Below, piece by piece: positions 38,095-48,108 of a stretch of 55,904 nt of DNA. Where the stretch lies: positions 1 through 55,904 of the forward strand of contig NZ_QYYA01000007.1 of assembly GCF_003597125.1 (NCBI RefSeq), written 5' to 3'. The first letter of the stretch is position 1. Each line of letters opens with the position of its first letter. The DNA is from Alcanivorax profundi. GTDB lineage: Bacteria > Pseudomonadota > Gammaproteobacteria > Pseudomonadales > Alcanivoracaceae. The notes beneath the pieces were generated by a model, which had not been told where the DNA came from, searched no databases, and was given only the letters and a program-made list of their open reading frames with translations. A program made the position numbers and the translations under genes.

Positions 38095-38123
38095 AAAAAA
38101 ACCGGCCTCGCGCCGGTTTTTTT
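38095..38123. terminator. Bidirectional terminator between rpsT and proB
   Basis: A 12-bp stem AAAAAAACCGGC/GCCGGTTTTTTT with loop CTCGC, between convergent stop codons. Confidence 0.93.
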
Positions 38124-38135
38124 ATGGTCGCATAG

Positions 38136-39248
38136 TCAGACCGCATCAAACACCACCATATTGTCCCGGTGGATCAATTCTTCTTCGTTCATGTAACCCA
38201 GCACATCCGCGATCTCCGCACTCTTCTTGCGACAGATCCGACGCGCATCTGCCGCATCGTAATTCACCAGACCGCAGGCAATCCGCTCACCCTGCTCGGT
38301 CTCGCAGGCCACCATCTCGCCACGGGAGAACTGGCCAAACACATCCACCACTCCCACCGGCAGCAAACTTGAGCCCCCCTCACGAACACGCCTGACCGCA
38401 CCCGCATCCAGCACCACCCGACCACGCATCTGCAGATGCCCGGCCAGCCACTGCTTGCGGGCATTCATCGGGGAGGTGTCCGGCAACAAGGTGGTGCCGG
38501 GGCCCCGCCCCTCTGCCAACTCAACCAACACCTCCGGGCTGCGACCCGAGGCAATCGTGGTAAACGCCCCGGAACGGGCCGCCAGTTTGGCAGCACGGAC
38601 TTTCGTCGCCATGCCACCACGCCCCAGCAGACCACCGCCACCCGCCACTCGCTCAATGGCCGGGTCCGACGCCTGCGCCTCCCGAATCAGACCCGCATCG
38701 GGGTTGCTACGCGGATCAGCATCGAACAGACCCTCCTGGTCAGTCAAGATCATCAGACGATCCGCCTCCACCAGGTTCGCCACCAGGGCAGCCAGCGTGT
38801 CGTTGTCACCGAAACGGATTTCGTCGGTCACCACGGTGTCGTTTTCATTCACCACCGGCACCACACCAAACCCCAGCAGGGTTAGCAGCGTGGAACGGCC
38901 ATTCAGGTAGCGTTTGCGATCAGAAAGATCATCGTGGGTCAGCAGCACCTGGGCGGTGTGCAGATTATGCCGCTGAAAACAGGACTCCCAGGCTTGCACC
39001 AGCCCCATCTGCCCGACAGCAGCGGCCGCCTGCAGCTCGTGCACGGAATCCGGGCGCCTCGCCCAGCCAAGACGGGTCATCCCCTCGGCCACTGCGCCAG
39101 AGGAAACGATCACCACCTCAATACCGCGCTGACGCAGCATTACCATGCGGTCCACCCAGGATTGCATCAGCGCCACATCGAGCCCTTTGCCATCATTGGT
39201 CAACAGGGCACTGCCGATCTTGATAACCCAACGTTGGCGATCTGCCAC
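38136..39248 (-). CDS. proB: Glutamate 5-kinase with PUA domain
   Basis: First enzyme of proline synthesis, feedback-inhibited by proline. The 370-residue product has an N-terminal amino-acid-kinase domain ([41 protein letters not shown]) and a C-terminal PUA domain (about 275-355). The start is GTG 39248 with AAGGAG 5 nt upstream. proA is not adjacent. It is separated from obgE by a REP pair, the usual obgE-proB order in pseudomonads. Confidence 0.95.
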   Translation of the reverse strand: MADRQRWVIKIGSALLTNDGKGLDVALMQSWVDRMVMLRQRGIEVVIVSSGAVAEGMTRLGWARRPDSVHELQAAAAVGQMGLVQAWESCFQRHNLHTAQVLLTHDDLSDRKRYLNGRSTLLTLLGFGVVPVVNENDTVVTDEIRFGDNDTLAALVANLVEADRLMILTDQEGLFDADPRSNPDAGLIREAQASDPAIERVAGGGGLLGRGGMATKVRAAKLAARSGAFTTIASGRSPEVLVELAEGRGPGTTLLPDTSPMNARKQWLAGHLQMRGRVVLDAGAVRRVREGGSSLLPVGVVDVFGQFSRGEMVACETEQGERIACGLVNYDAADARRICRKKSAEIADVLGYMNEEELIHRDNMVVFDAV

Positions 39249-39268
39249 CTTCGCTCCTTACAAGTTCC

Positions 39269-39349
39269 GTAGGGCGGAAATTGGCGCCAGCCAATCTCCG
39301 CCAGCCAAGCGGTAACGGCAGAGATGGGCACTGCCCATTTCCGCCCTAC
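39269..39349. repeat. Head-to-head pair of REP-like palindromes
   Basis: Two related elements point away from each other, each ending in TTTCCGCCCTAC at an outer edge (39269-39281 inverted, 39337-39349 direct). Each has its own small hairpin (TTGGCGCCAGCCAA; ATGGGCACTGCCCAT). A third member is at 32066-32108. The pair fills the obgE-proB gap up to the last base before the obgE stop codon. Confidence 0.75.
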
Positions 39350-39350
39350 A

Positions 39351-40682
<1,332 letters not shown>

Positions 40683-40943
40683 TCAGGCCACAGGCTCGAT
40701 CACCACATACTGGCGACTCAGCGGGCCTTTAACCTCGAACTTTACACGACCTGTTTCAGTGGCAAAGATGGTGTGGTCTTTACCCATGCCGGCATTCACA
40801 CCAGCGTGAAACTTGGTGCCACGCTGACGAACAATAATTTCGCCTGCATTTACCAGCTGGCCGCCGAAACGCTTAACGCCAAGGCGCTTACTCTGCGAAT
40901 CGCGACCGTTACGAGTACTACCACCGGCTTTTTTATGCGCCAT
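40683..40943 (-). CDS. rpmA: 50S ribosomal protein L27
   Basis: An 86-residue basic protein whose N-terminal tail reaches the peptidyl transferase centre. [20 protein letters not shown] is the typical N-terminus, with no cleavable firmicute-type extension. It follows rplU by 32 bp on the same strand. Confidence 0.98.
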   Translation of the reverse strand: MAHKKAGGSTRNGRDSQSKRLGVKRFGGQLVNAGEIIVRQRGTKFHAGVNAGMGKDHTIFATETGRVKFEVKGPLSRQYVVIEPVA

Positions 40944-40975
40944 GATCTAAATCCTCTTGAATGTGTGTCTAAGGA

Positions 40976-41287
40976 TCAGCCCTGGATCCCGGTGATTTTC
41001 ACCGCAGTGTACCACTGACGGTGACCCTGCTGCTTGCGGTGGTGCTTGCGACGACGGAACTTGATGATCTTCACTTTCTTGTGACGACCCTGCTCCAGCA
41101 CCTCGGCAGTAACCTTGGCACCATCCACAACTGGCTGACCGACTTTTACGTCGTCGCCGTTAGCAACCAGCAGCACCTGGTCGAAATCCACGGATTCGCC
41201 AGTTGCCACTTCAATTTTCTCGATGCGAACAACATCGCCTTCTTCAACGCGATACTGCTTGCCACCGGTTTTGATTACTGCGTACAT
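40976..41287 (-). CDS. rplU: 50S ribosomal protein L21
   Basis: A 103-residue protein, [18 protein letters not shown] at the N-terminus and the basic [16 protein letters not shown] loop that contacts 23S rRNA. ATG 41287 has GGAG 8 nt upstream. It is first in the rplU-rpmA operon and divergent from ispB with a 289-bp gap. A plausible promoter on the minus strand (TTGCCG, 17 bp, TTTAAC) lies near 41370-41400. Confidence 0.97.
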   Translation of the reverse strand: MYAVIKTGGKQYRVEEGDVVRIEKIEVATGESVDFDQVLLVANGDDVKVGQPVVDGAKVTAEVLEQGRHKKVKIIKFRRRKHHRKQQGHRQWYTAVKITGIQG

Positions 41288-41506
41288 CGTTTGTGCTCCA
41301 GCACGACTCCACTCAGGCGGGCAACAACACCCTGTTCGGGCGATCACCACTTGCGGGCCAGGCAGAGGGTTAAATCGGGCCGCGAAGTTTACGGCAAACC
41401 GCCCCCTCATGCAACGGCCAAACCCCGTTAACTGACGCCCCGCCCCCTGATCTTTCCTTTGGTCACGCCAGCTTGACACCCAACAGTGACAATAAGGCGG
41501 AATTCA

Positions 41507-41534
41507 TTGACTGGCGGCCCCTCGCTGTTAGCAT
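41507..41534 (+). promoter_or_regulatory. Probable ispB promoter
   Basis: TTGACT (41507-41512), a 16-bp spacer and TAGCAT (41529-41534), about 35 bp before the ispB ATG. The rest of the rplU-ispB gap shows no other element. Confidence 0.45.
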
Positions 41535-41576
41535 TGCCCGCTGTTGCGCCACCATCACTCGCCTGGACTCAAGTAC

Positions 41577-42548
41577 ATGGATTTCAAGGCTATTTATGCC
41601 GCGGTCGAACAGGATTTTGCCGCTGTAGACACCTTTATCACTCACCATCTGGACTCCGGCGTCCCCCTGATCCGCGAAGTCGGCGACTATATTGTCCAGT
41701 CTGGCGGCAAGCGCTTGCGTCCGCTGGTTGCCATCCTCTGCGCCCGCGCCGGCGGCTACCGCGGTGACCGGCATGTGGACGTGGCAGCCATCATCGAGTT
41801 CCTGCATACCGCCACCCTGCTCCACGACGATGTGGTCGATGAGTCCAACCTGCGCCGAGGCCGCCCCACCGTCAACGCCGTTTGGGGCAACGCCGCCAGT
41901 GTGCTGGTGGGTGACTTCCTGATCTCACGCGCCCTGCAACTGATGGTCGCCCTGCGCCATCCTCGTCTGCTGGACATCTTCTCCCTGAGCACCAACACCA
42001 TCTCTGAAGGTGAAGTCCTGCAGCTGATCAACGTGCGCGACCCCAACACCACCGAACAGAACTACATGCGCGTCATTCACCACAAGACCGCAAAGATGTT
42101 CGAATCTGCAGCCGAAACCGGCGCTGTGCTGGCCGCCGACGACAACACTGACTTTACCGAAGCATTTGCCACCTATGGCCGCCATCTCGGTATTGCCTTC
42201 CAGTTGATTGACGACGTGCTGGACTATCAGGGGGATGCCAGCGAGCTGGGTAAAAATGTGGGGGACGATCTGGCCGAGGGTAAGCCTACCTTGCCGCTGA
42301 TCTATACCATTGCCAACGGCTCCGATAGCCAGGCCGACCTGATCAAGGATGCCATTCGCAGCGGCGGACTCGATCACCTGGAGGAGATTGTGGAAACTGT
42401 TCGGGCCAGTGGCGGTCTGCAATATACAGTGGACAAGGCCGCAGAACATACTCGCCTTGCCCTGGACGCCATTGCCGAGGTGCCGGCCTCCCCTTACAAG
42501 GAGTCGCTCACCACTCTGGCCCAGGAATCCCTGAACCGCACTTTCTGA
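41577..42548 (+). CDS. ispB: Polyprenyl (octaprenyl-type) diphosphate synthase
   Basis: A trans-polyprenyl diphosphate synthase making the ubiquinone side chain. The product is 323 residues with first Asp-rich motif LLHDDVVDES, second motif QLIDDVLDYQ, and GGKRLRP for IPP binding. Chain length (C40 or C45) cannot be read from sequence alone. ATG 41577 (MDFKAIYAAVEQD) is the family start. The divergent rplU-ispB pair is highly conserved in gammaproteobacteria. It may be co-transcribed with the next two genes. Confidence 0.95.
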   Translation: MDFKAIYAAVEQDFAAVDTFITHHLDSGVPLIREVGDYIVQSGGKRLRPLVAILCARAGGYRGDRHVDVAAIIEFLHTATLLHDDVVDESNLRRGRPTVNAVWGNAASVLVGDFLISRALQLMVALRHPRLLDIFSLSTNTISEGEVLQLINVRDPNTTEQNYMRVIHHKTAKMFESAAETGAVLAADDNTDFTEAFATYGRHLGIAFQLIDDVLDYQGDASELGKNVGDDLAEGKPTLPLIYTIANGSDSQADLIKDAIRSGGLDHLEEIVETVRASGGLQYTVDKAAEHTRLALDAIAEVPASPYKESLTTLAQESLNRTF

Positions 42549-42574
42549 ATCACCGGCCCCGACAAGGAGACACC

Positions 42575-43156
42575 ATGCTTAGAGCCGTCTTGCTTCTTAC
42601 CCTCAGTGCCGCCTTTGCCGGCTGCGCCTTGAGCCCGCAGTCCATTGATGTGCAACCTGTGGCGGACGTGGAAGCCGCCAACATCGGCCAGAACAAGCCG
42701 GTACTGGTGTATGCCGTGGATTCCCGTGATCAACTCGCCTTCGGCACCCGCGGTGGCGTCTACAAAGAAACCTCGCTGGTGCAGCCGGCCAATGACGTTA
42801 AAACCGCCGTGGAAGAAGCCGTTCGAAAAGGACTGCAAACCCAGGGTTTCAACGCCTTTAACCCCGGCGAAGACGCGACGCGGCTGGAAGTTCGCCTTGA
42901 GCAGCTGGACTACGTACCGGAAGAAGGCTCCGTGGTGAACAGCGTCACCCTGACCCTGACGCTTGAGGGCGTCGCCAGCCGTGGCGAGATCACCCATACC
43001 GGCACTTACCGCAGCAGCGTCAAGCATGACCTGCCTCTTACACCCTCAGCAAAACGCAACGGCGAAATGGTAAACGCCATTCTCAGCGGCGCAATTACCC
43101 GCATGCTGAACGATCCTGAAATGCAGGCCTTCCTCGTCGGGAACGACACCCCCTGA
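42575..43156 (+). CDS. YajG-family lipoprotein
   Basis: A 193-residue lipoprotein. The signal ends in AAFAGCALS with the Cys as lipidation site and Ala at +2, which predicts outer-membrane sorting. The mature part resembles the YajG family (DQLAFGTRGGVYKETSLVQP; alternating beta strands in LTLTLEGVASRG), of unknown function. AAGGAG lies 5 nt before the ATG. The TGA overlaps the next gene by one base (TGATG). Confidence 0.83.
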   Translation: MLRAVLLLTLSAAFAGCALSPQSIDVQPVADVEAANIGQNKPVLVYAVDSRDQLAFGTRGGVYKETSLVQPANDVKTAVEEAVRKGLQTQGFNAFNPGEDATRLEVRLEQLDYVPEEGSVVNSVTLTLTLEGVASRGEITHTGTYRSSVKHDLPLTPSAKRNGEMVNAILSGAITRMLNDPEMQAFLVGNDTP

Positions 43157-43428
43157 TGACCCACCGCGTGGTAATCCACTACTGCAGCCAGTGTAACTGG
43201 CTGCTGCGTAGTGCCTGGTATGCTCAGGAACTGCTAGGTACCTTCGCGGAGGAACTGAGCGAAGTCACACTTCAGCCCGGCACCGGAGGCGCATTCTGGA
43301 TAGACGCAGATGAGCAGCGCATCTGGGAGCGCAAAAGAGATGCGGGCTTCCCCGATATCAGCGAGCTCAAGCGGCGGGTCAGGGATGTAGTCTGCCCAGA
43401 CCGCTCGCTGGGCCACCACGACCGTTAG
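43156..43428 (+). CDS. SelT/SelW/SelH-type Rdx protein (Cys form)
   Basis: A 90-residue thioredoxin-like protein of the Rdx family. The redox motif is CSQC in IHYCSQCNWLLR, where selenoprotein W relatives have CxxU. The downstream GTGGAFWID and the LKRRVRDVVCPD tail match the family. A redox role is inferred; the substrate is unknown. Translation is coupled to the lipoprotein gene by TGATG. It converges on the antiporter gene with only 6 bp between. Confidence 0.88.
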   Translation: MTHRVVIHYCSQCNWLLRSAWYAQELLGTFAEELSEVTLQPGTGGAFWIDADEQRIWERKRDAGFPDISELKRRVRDVVCPDRSLGHHDR

Positions 43429-43434
43429 CCCTGG

Positions 43435-44613
43435 CTAGCCACGATTCAACCAGCGAATACCCGAGCTTGCGCTTGCCCCGTGAAGCATCACACTCAGCCA
43501 TACCGTCACCACCACCAGCTGACTGACAAGCTCAACCCCTTCGCCCTGCCCGTGCTGCTCCAGAAAAACCAGCCCCAACACAATAGACGCCAGCCCCCTG
43601 GGGCCAAACCAACCCATGAACAAGCGCTGCCGCATAGTTAACGCCGTGCCGGCCAATGCCAGCAACACCGGCCCTATGCGAATCAGGGTCAGGCTCAACA
43701 AGCCATAGGCCACATACCGCCACTCCAGGCTCTGGAGGGCAGTTAACGCGATCAGCCCAAACAGGAAAAATACGGAATGGCTGAGCCATTCACCCAGCAG
43801 CCCGTAAAAGCGGTCCTCCCGGCTGGCCGGACGAAAACGCCACTGCAACGCCAGACCGGCGACAAACGCCGCAATAAACATGCTGGCTTCAACCATTTCC
43901 GACACCAACAGCGCCATGATCGGCAGCGACAGGATCGCCATTTGTTCACCATCTTCCGCCAGCCAGCCAAGGCGCGAAAAACTCGCCAGCAGCAACCCTC
44001 CAACACCCCCGACCAGAAGACCAATGACTGCGCCATAGCCCAATTGCTCGATGATGTACTCGAGCAACATTCCACTGGCCTCAAAGCCCTGCATTCCCGT
44101 CAGGGCAATAAAGAACAACAGGAAAGGAACACTTAAGCCATCGTTTAGGCCCGCCTCTACATTGAGAGACTCGCGCACTCTTTCCGGCACCGCAGGACTG
44201 TTCACGATCACCTGCCCGAGGCCCGCATCCGTGGGGGCCAGGATGGCGCCAACAATCGCTGCATACCAAAGCCCCAGCGAAGGAAACAACCACCAGGCAA
44301 ACACCCCGCCGAGCACGATGGTGAGCAGCATTCCGGTCGTCAACAATCGCACCGACAGCATTCCATCACGGCGAAGCTCTCGTAAATTGGTATGACTGGC
44401 ATCCGTGAATAACAACAGCACCAACGTCAGCTCAGCCACAGTTAGAAACGCCTGCCCCCCCGATTCCATTACCAACCCCGGGGTTAGAAGAAACGCGACA
44501 AGCATGCCCGCCAGGGTGAACAACATTGGGGCGGTCAGGTAACCACCCTCAAGGCGTCTCGACACCAAGCCGTAGACGAACACCAACGCCACAAAAATTC
44601 CGATCAGCAACAT
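43435..44613 (-). CDS. CPA1-family Na+(K+)/H+ antiporter
   Basis: A 392-residue membrane protein with about 12 helices, of the NhaP-like monovalent cation:proton antiporter family. Typical motifs are LLFTDASHTNLRELRRDG, AILAPTDAGLG and the ion-binding ND pair in EAGLNDGLSVPFLLFF, then MGWFGPRGLASIVLGL near the C-terminus. There is no C-terminal cytoplasmic regulatory domain. Ion preference cannot be told from sequence. Confidence 0.88.
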   Translation of the reverse strand: MLLIGIFVALVFVYGLVSRRLEGGYLTAPMLFTLAGMLVAFLLTPGLVMESGGQAFLTVAELTLVLLLFTDASHTNLRELRRDGMLSVRLLTTGMLLTIVLGGVFAWWLFPSLGLWYAAIVGAILAPTDAGLGQVIVNSPAVPERVRESLNVEAGLNDGLSVPFLLFFIALTGMQGFEASGMLLEYIIEQLGYGAVIGLLVGGVGGLLLASFSRLGWLAEDGEQMAILSLPIMALLVSEMVEASMFIAAFVAGLALQWRFRPASREDRFYGLLGEWLSHSVFFLFGLIALTALQSLEWRYVAYGLLSLTLIRIGPVLLALAGTALTMRQRLFMGWFGPRGLASIVLGLVFLEQHGQGEGVELVSQLVVVTVWLSVMLHGASASSGIRWLNRG

Positions 44614-44631
44614 TCCACAGCCCCTTCCCTG

Positions 44632-44826
44632 CTAGTCATTTTCCGGTCGAACACATACCTCAGGGCATTCGTCCCCGTCGGCCAGCGTCACCGTCAAGAC
44701 CATGGGCCGACAGCAAACCTGACAATCCTCAACATACTCCTGCTCGGGAATAGAGGTATCGACCAGAGTCTCAATATGCTCCCAGCAACACGGACACTGT
44801 ACCCGCACCGAAACCAAACCTGGCAT
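44632..44826 (-). CDS. CPXCG-motif cysteine-rich small protein
   Basis: A 64-residue protein with two Cys pairs, QCPCCWEHIE and DCQVCCRPM, a probable zinc ribbon of the CPXCG family (function unknown). The acidic C-terminus has two more cysteines (ECPEVCV). ATG 44826 overlaps the stop of the HIT gene by one base (TGATG), so the two are coupled. Confidence 0.85.
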   Translation of the reverse strand: MPGLVSVRVQCPCCWEHIETLVDTSIPEQEYVEDCQVCCRPMVLTVTLADGDECPEVCVRPEND

Positions 44827-45224
44827 CACACCCCCACATCCAACCCGGCCAGCCAATCAGGACACTGGCCGTCAGGCCAGGGGACTGGTGCCCCCTGCCC
44901 CCAGACCGGCCCCGGCCAACAGGGATCCCCCTCAAAACGGGCGATAATATGAATGTGGAGCTGCGGAACCATGTTGCCCAACGCGCCGACATTGATCTTG
45001 TCGGCACCAGTGACACGCTCCAACTCCGTCGCCAACCCATTCACCTGTTGGAGCAGGGAAACCTGTTCCTCTGCTGGTAGATGGTGCCATTCACGCAGAC
45101 CGTCACGCTTGGGCACCACAATCAACCAGGCAAAACGCTGATCATTCATCCAGCGCAGCCAGCACAGCTCGGTCTCCCCCAGAGCACGGGTATCCGCCGC
45201 CAGGCGGGGGTGAAGCGTTGCCAT
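44826..45224 (-). CDS. HIT domain protein
   Basis: A 132-residue histidine-triad nucleotide-binding protein. The triad reads QLHIHIIARF: the first His of the canonical H-x-H-x-H is Gln, as in a common bacterial HIT subgroup, while the catalytic middle His is kept. It is probably a nucleotidyl hydrolase or transferase; substrate unknown. The start is ATG 45224 with GGAG 6 nt upstream. It forms a two-gene unit with the CPXCG protein. Confidence 0.88.
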   Translation of the reverse strand: MATLHPRLAADTRALGETELCWLRWMNDQRFAWLIVVPKRDGLREWHHLPAEEQVSLLQQVNGLATELERVTGADKINVGALGNMVPQLHIHIIARFEGDPCWPGPVWGQGAPVPWPDGQCPDWLAGLDVGV

Positions 45225-45283
45225 TGAAAACTCCAGAAAGTGGCCAGATGCCCTGTACACGTCACGCAGGGCACAACTCGAGG

Positions 45284-46300
45284 TTACTGACGATAATCGG
45301 ATGGACTACGCTGGGTCCAGCGGCGAAAGGCACGGGCAAAGTTGGAGGCATCCGAATAGCCAAGAGACATGGCTATCTCGTCCACAGTGCGATCAGATTG
45401 GGTGAGAAACTCTACCGCCAACCCTTTGCGCAGACCGTCGAGAATTTCCTGATAACTGGTCCCAAGCTGCTGCAACTTGCGCTTGAGGGTTCGCGATGAC
45501 ATGTGCAACTCACTGGCCACTTCTTCCACGCCGGGAAACCGCCCCCCACCCGCCAGAATAATACGACGCACCTGCCCCAGCAGTGCCGGCGGCGCCTTGA
45601 TCGAGGCCATTTCCTGCTCGCACTGATCCGCCGCCATGCGTGCCAAACGGGGATCTGCAAACTGCAGGGTGTAGTCCAATCTTTCCACCGGAAACCGCAT
45701 CTGGTTATAGGCACAATCAAAATAAACCGGCACCGGCATCAACGGCCGCATCCGCTCGAAATAGTCCGGCTCGGGATAGGAAAAGCGCAGCTCGCCAATA
45801 ACCTCCATACCCGGCAATAGCTTCTGCCCCATGAAATGAAAACTGGAGAACAGGCTCTCCATCGTCATGGGGGCGAGGCCTCCCAGCGCCAACAGCTCAT
45901 TAACTTGCAGAACCGCCATATCACCATCCTGGAAGGTTTCCAGCTGGACCATGGTGCTGCGGGTACGAAAGTACTTCACGGCCAACTCGAGAGCTTCGCC
46001 CAGGGTCGCACTGCTCATGGCCGCGTAACCCAGAAATCCATGGGAAGACAGGGTCATTGAGGCTCCCAGCTCCCAACCCAGCCAGGGCTCTTGTGTGAAA
46101 TTGATGGCCCGCAACGCCACCCGCTCAAAATCCTGGGCAGTAATGCGCGCCTTGGGATCACGCCAACACCCCGCCTCGATAGCCGTCCCGGCCAATACCT
46201 GCTCGGTATCCACCCCACGGCGCGCCAGTACGTCCAGCATCAGCGACAGATACTCAGCGGAAACGGAATACTCCGCCGGGTCCATTTTCAGAATTGTCAT
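45284..46300 (-). CDS. AraC-family regulator (OruR/ArgR-like N-terminal domain)
   Basis: A 338-residue regulator. The N-terminal ~200 residues match the 'arabinose-binding-like' domain found in OruR-type AraC proteins (LMLDVLARRGVDTEQVLAGT, GASMTLSSHGFLGYAAMSS). The C-terminal ~95 residues have the two AraC helix-turn-helix motifs (VEEVASELHMSSRTLKRKLQ and VDEIAMSLGYSDASNFARAFRRW). ATG 46300 is preceded by AGAG. It is divergent from the SDR gene with a 181-bp shared gap, so that gene is the likely target. Confidence 0.9.
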   Translation of the reverse strand: MTILKMDPAEYSVSAEYLSLMLDVLARRGVDTEQVLAGTAIEAGCWRDPKARITAQDFERVALRAINFTQEPWLGWELGASMTLSSHGFLGYAAMSSATLGEALELAVKYFRTRSTMVQLETFQDGDMAVLQVNELLALGGLAPMTMESLFSSFHFMGQKLLPGMEVIGELRFSYPEPDYFERMRPLMPVPVYFDCAYNQMRFPVERLDYTLQFADPRLARMAADQCEQEMASIKAPPALLGQVRRIILAGGGRFPGVEEVASELHMSSRTLKRKLQQLGTSYQEILDGLRKGLAVEFLTQSDRTVDEIAMSLGYSDASNFARAFRRWTQRSPSDYRQ

Positions 46301-46371
46301 GATTATTACTCTGCTACGGCCGTCCATGGCCCCAAATGACCGAAAAACAAACCATATCCTGACCAATCGGC

Positions 46372-46402
46372 GCTGACAAGTGACCGAGGGATACTTGTCA
46401 GC
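46372..46402. promoter_or_regulatory. Inverted repeat between the AraC and SDR genes
   Basis: Perfect 10-bp arms GCTGACAAGT (46372-46381) and ACTTGTCAGC (46393-46402) with an 11-bp spacer; arm centres are 21 bp apart, two helical turns. It lies 21 bp upstream of the probable -35 box of the SDR gene. A dimeric regulator site is likely. Confidence 0.6.
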
Positions 46403-46422
46403 CTGCTCTGCAGCCAACGTCA

Positions 46423-46451
46423 TTGCGATTTAACCAAGCGCTTGCTAGGTT
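46423..46451 (+). promoter_or_regulatory. Probable promoter of the SDR gene
   Basis: TTGCGA (46423-46428), 17-bp spacer and TAGGTT (46446-46451), about 30 bp upstream of the ATG. Both hexamers are sub-consensus, as expected for an activator-dependent promoter. Confidence 0.45.
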
Positions 46452-46481
46452 GTCGCCATATTTGTACAACTGGAGAGCCAC

Positions 46482-47315
46482 ATGACCCTTTCCCTGAAAG
46501 GCAAAACCCTGTTTATCACCGGTGCGAGCCGCGGCATCGGCAAGGCGATCGCATTGAAGGCTGCTGCAGACGGCGCCAACGTTGCCCTGTTTGCCAAAAC
46601 CACCGAGCCCCACCCCAAACTGCCCGGCACCATTTACACCGCAGCCGAAGAAGTTCGCGATGCCGGCGGCACCCCACTGGTGTGCGTGGGTGATATTCGT
46701 CATGAAGAGCAGCTCAAGGCCGCGATTGACCAAACGGTGAAGGCCTTTGGCGGCATCGACATTCTGGTCAACAATGCCAGCGCCATTGCCCTCACCGGTA
46801 CGGAGGCCACCAGCATGAAGTCCTACGATCTGATGCACCAGATCAACAGCCGTGGCACATTCATGGCCAGCAAGCTGTGCCTGCCTCACCTCCAGCAGTC
46901 CGATAACCCGCATATCCTGAATCTGGCGCCACCACTCAACATGGCACCGCACTGGTTCGGCCGGCATGTGGCTTACACCATGGCTAAATACGGGATGAGT
47001 TTGTGCGTACTCGGTATGGCAGACGAATTCAAAGGCAAGGTGGCAGTCAACGCGCTATGGCCGAAGACCGTCATCAACACCGCTGCCGTGCAAAACCAGC
47101 TTGGCGGCGTCCCAGCCGTTCAAGCCGCCCGCCAGCCTTCCATCATGGCCGATGCCGCTTACGCCATCCTGACACGGCCTGTCGCCGAAGCCTCCGGCCG
47201 CTTCTTTATTGATGAAGAGATCCTGCGTGACAGCGGCGTGAGTGATTTCAGCCTTTATCGAGTGGACCCGAGCCTGGAAGACGACCAACTACTCCCCGAT
47301 TTCTTCCTGGATTAA
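46482..47315 (+). CDS. HSDL2-like short-chain dehydrogenase/reductase
   Basis: A 277-residue SDR similar to the N-terminal domain of human hydroxysteroid dehydrogenase-like 2. The cofactor motif TGASRGIG (NAD(P) binding), NNAS, and YTMAK with Tyr165 and Lys169 are present. The position usually held by the catalytic Ser in HSDL2-type proteins is Ala149 (LNLAPPLNM). VNALWPKT is typical of this subgroup. The SCP2 sterol-carrier domain of HSDL2 is absent. A role in lipid or fatty-alcohol metabolism is possible but not shown. It is divergent from the AraC gene. Confidence 0.88.
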   Translation: MTLSLKGKTLFITGASRGIGKAIALKAAADGANVALFAKTTEPHPKLPGTIYTAAEEVRDAGGTPLVCVGDIRHEEQLKAAIDQTVKAFGGIDILVNNASAIALTGTEATSMKSYDLMHQINSRGTFMASKLCLPHLQQSDNPHILNLAPPLNMAPHWFGRHVAYTMAKYGMSLCVLGMADEFKGKVAVNALWPKTVINTAAVQNQLGGVPAVQAARQPSIMADAAYAILTRPVAEASGRFFIDEEILRDSGVSDFSLYRVDPSLEDDQLLPDFFLD

Positions 47316-47445
47316 GTGGCAGCCCCGCCCCGCGGGGTTACCAAAATTGTCACTTGCTGCCGAGACTCGCCGCCAAAATGTGATCATTCGCACGGCAACA
47401 CTTTTAACCCCATGAAATATAACAATAAAATTTATTTCACAAGTC

Positions 47446-47461
47446 TGGCACAGTTCTCGCT
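47446..47461 (+). promoter_or_regulatory. Sigma-54 (-24/-12) promoter
   Basis: TGGCAC-AGTTCT-CGCT has GG at 47447-47448 and GC at 47459-47460 with exactly 10 bp between, and TGGCAC is the perfect -24 consensus. The -12 part is CGC rather than TGC. The start site should be near 47472, 25 bp before the ATG at 47497. An A/T-rich stretch (47415-47440) lies just upstream. Confidence 0.65.
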
Positions 47462-47496
47462 TTTATCCCTGCAGGCAAACACAGGGACTCTGTGCC

Positions 47497-47715
47497 ATGA
47501 GCAAGATTCTGAAATTGAACACACTGCGACCAGAGCAGGCACTGGATAATCTGAATCGGGTAACCGGGCTGGATTTTGATAGCTGGCCGGAATCGCTGGT
47601 TAACCACGCAGAGACACAGAACGCACAGGACAGTGCATCGGCTGACAATGGGACAACCCAAAAGGTCGCCCCGACAATTGCCTGCCTGCCGGAACAGACC
47701 CGCCGGCAGGGATAG
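47497..47715 (+). CDS. Small protein of unknown function behind a sigma-54 promoter
   Basis: A 72-residue protein not assigned to a family. The first ~38 residues look ordered (LKLNTLRPEQALDNLNRVTG then LDFDSWPESLV). The rest is polar and low in hydrophobics (Gln, Asn, Ala, Ser) with one Cys. There is no signal peptide or transmembrane segment. The frame begins 36 bp after a -24/-12 promoter, which makes it more credible than length alone. The SD is weak. It ends 12 bp from the convergent unknown gene. Confidence 0.6.
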   Translation: MSKILKLNTLRPEQALDNLNRVTGLDFDSWPESLVNHAETQNAQDSASADNGTTQKVAPTIACLPEQTRRQG

Positions 47716-47727
47716 CAAGCAGAAAAT

Positions 47728-48108
47728 CTAGTAGTTGGAAATCAGCTTGTCCGAACTCTTGAGTGCAGCGCCGCGGCGCTGCATAAACAGCTCTTCAACC
47801 ACGTGGGTCATGCCTGGGTCACTCAAGCGCAAGGAAATCTGCACCTGCTCCACGTCCGCGGAAAGCTTCAAGCGAATGGATCCGGATAGCAACGCACTAC
47901 CTTCCCCGCCAACGTCAGCAGTATCGACTACCACCGCTTTTTCAGATTTGCTATCGATGTAGCGAACCACCAGCTGTACCTGGCCCGCAGCACCAGCCAC
48001 CCTGACCCAGGACGCTACATTGAATTCCGCTTCCCATTGGCGCGCCTTGGCAGGACGCCCATCCGCCCAAATTCGGCCAGGCACCTTGGCAATGAATTTC
48101 TCTATCAT
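47728..48108 (-). CDS. Conserved-looking hypothetical protein
   Basis: A 126-residue protein; family not recognised. No signal peptide or membrane segment. The sequence alternates polar and hydrophobic residues over about 30-110 (WEAEFNVASWVRVAGAAGQ, QLVVRYIDSKSEKAVVVD, IRLKLSADVEQVQISLRLSD), which suggests an all-beta sandwich. AGAGAG lies 4 nt before ATG 48108. A 255-bp gap separates it from the divergent phasin gene, with no terminator or clear operator seen there. A link to storage granules is only a guess from position. Confidence 0.7.
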   Translation of the reverse strand: MIEKFIAKVPGRIWADGRPAKARQWEAEFNVASWVRVAGAAGQVQLVVRYIDSKSEKAVVVDTADVGGEGSALLSGSIRLKLSADVEQVQISLRLSDPGMTHVVEELFMQRRGAALKSSDKLISNY

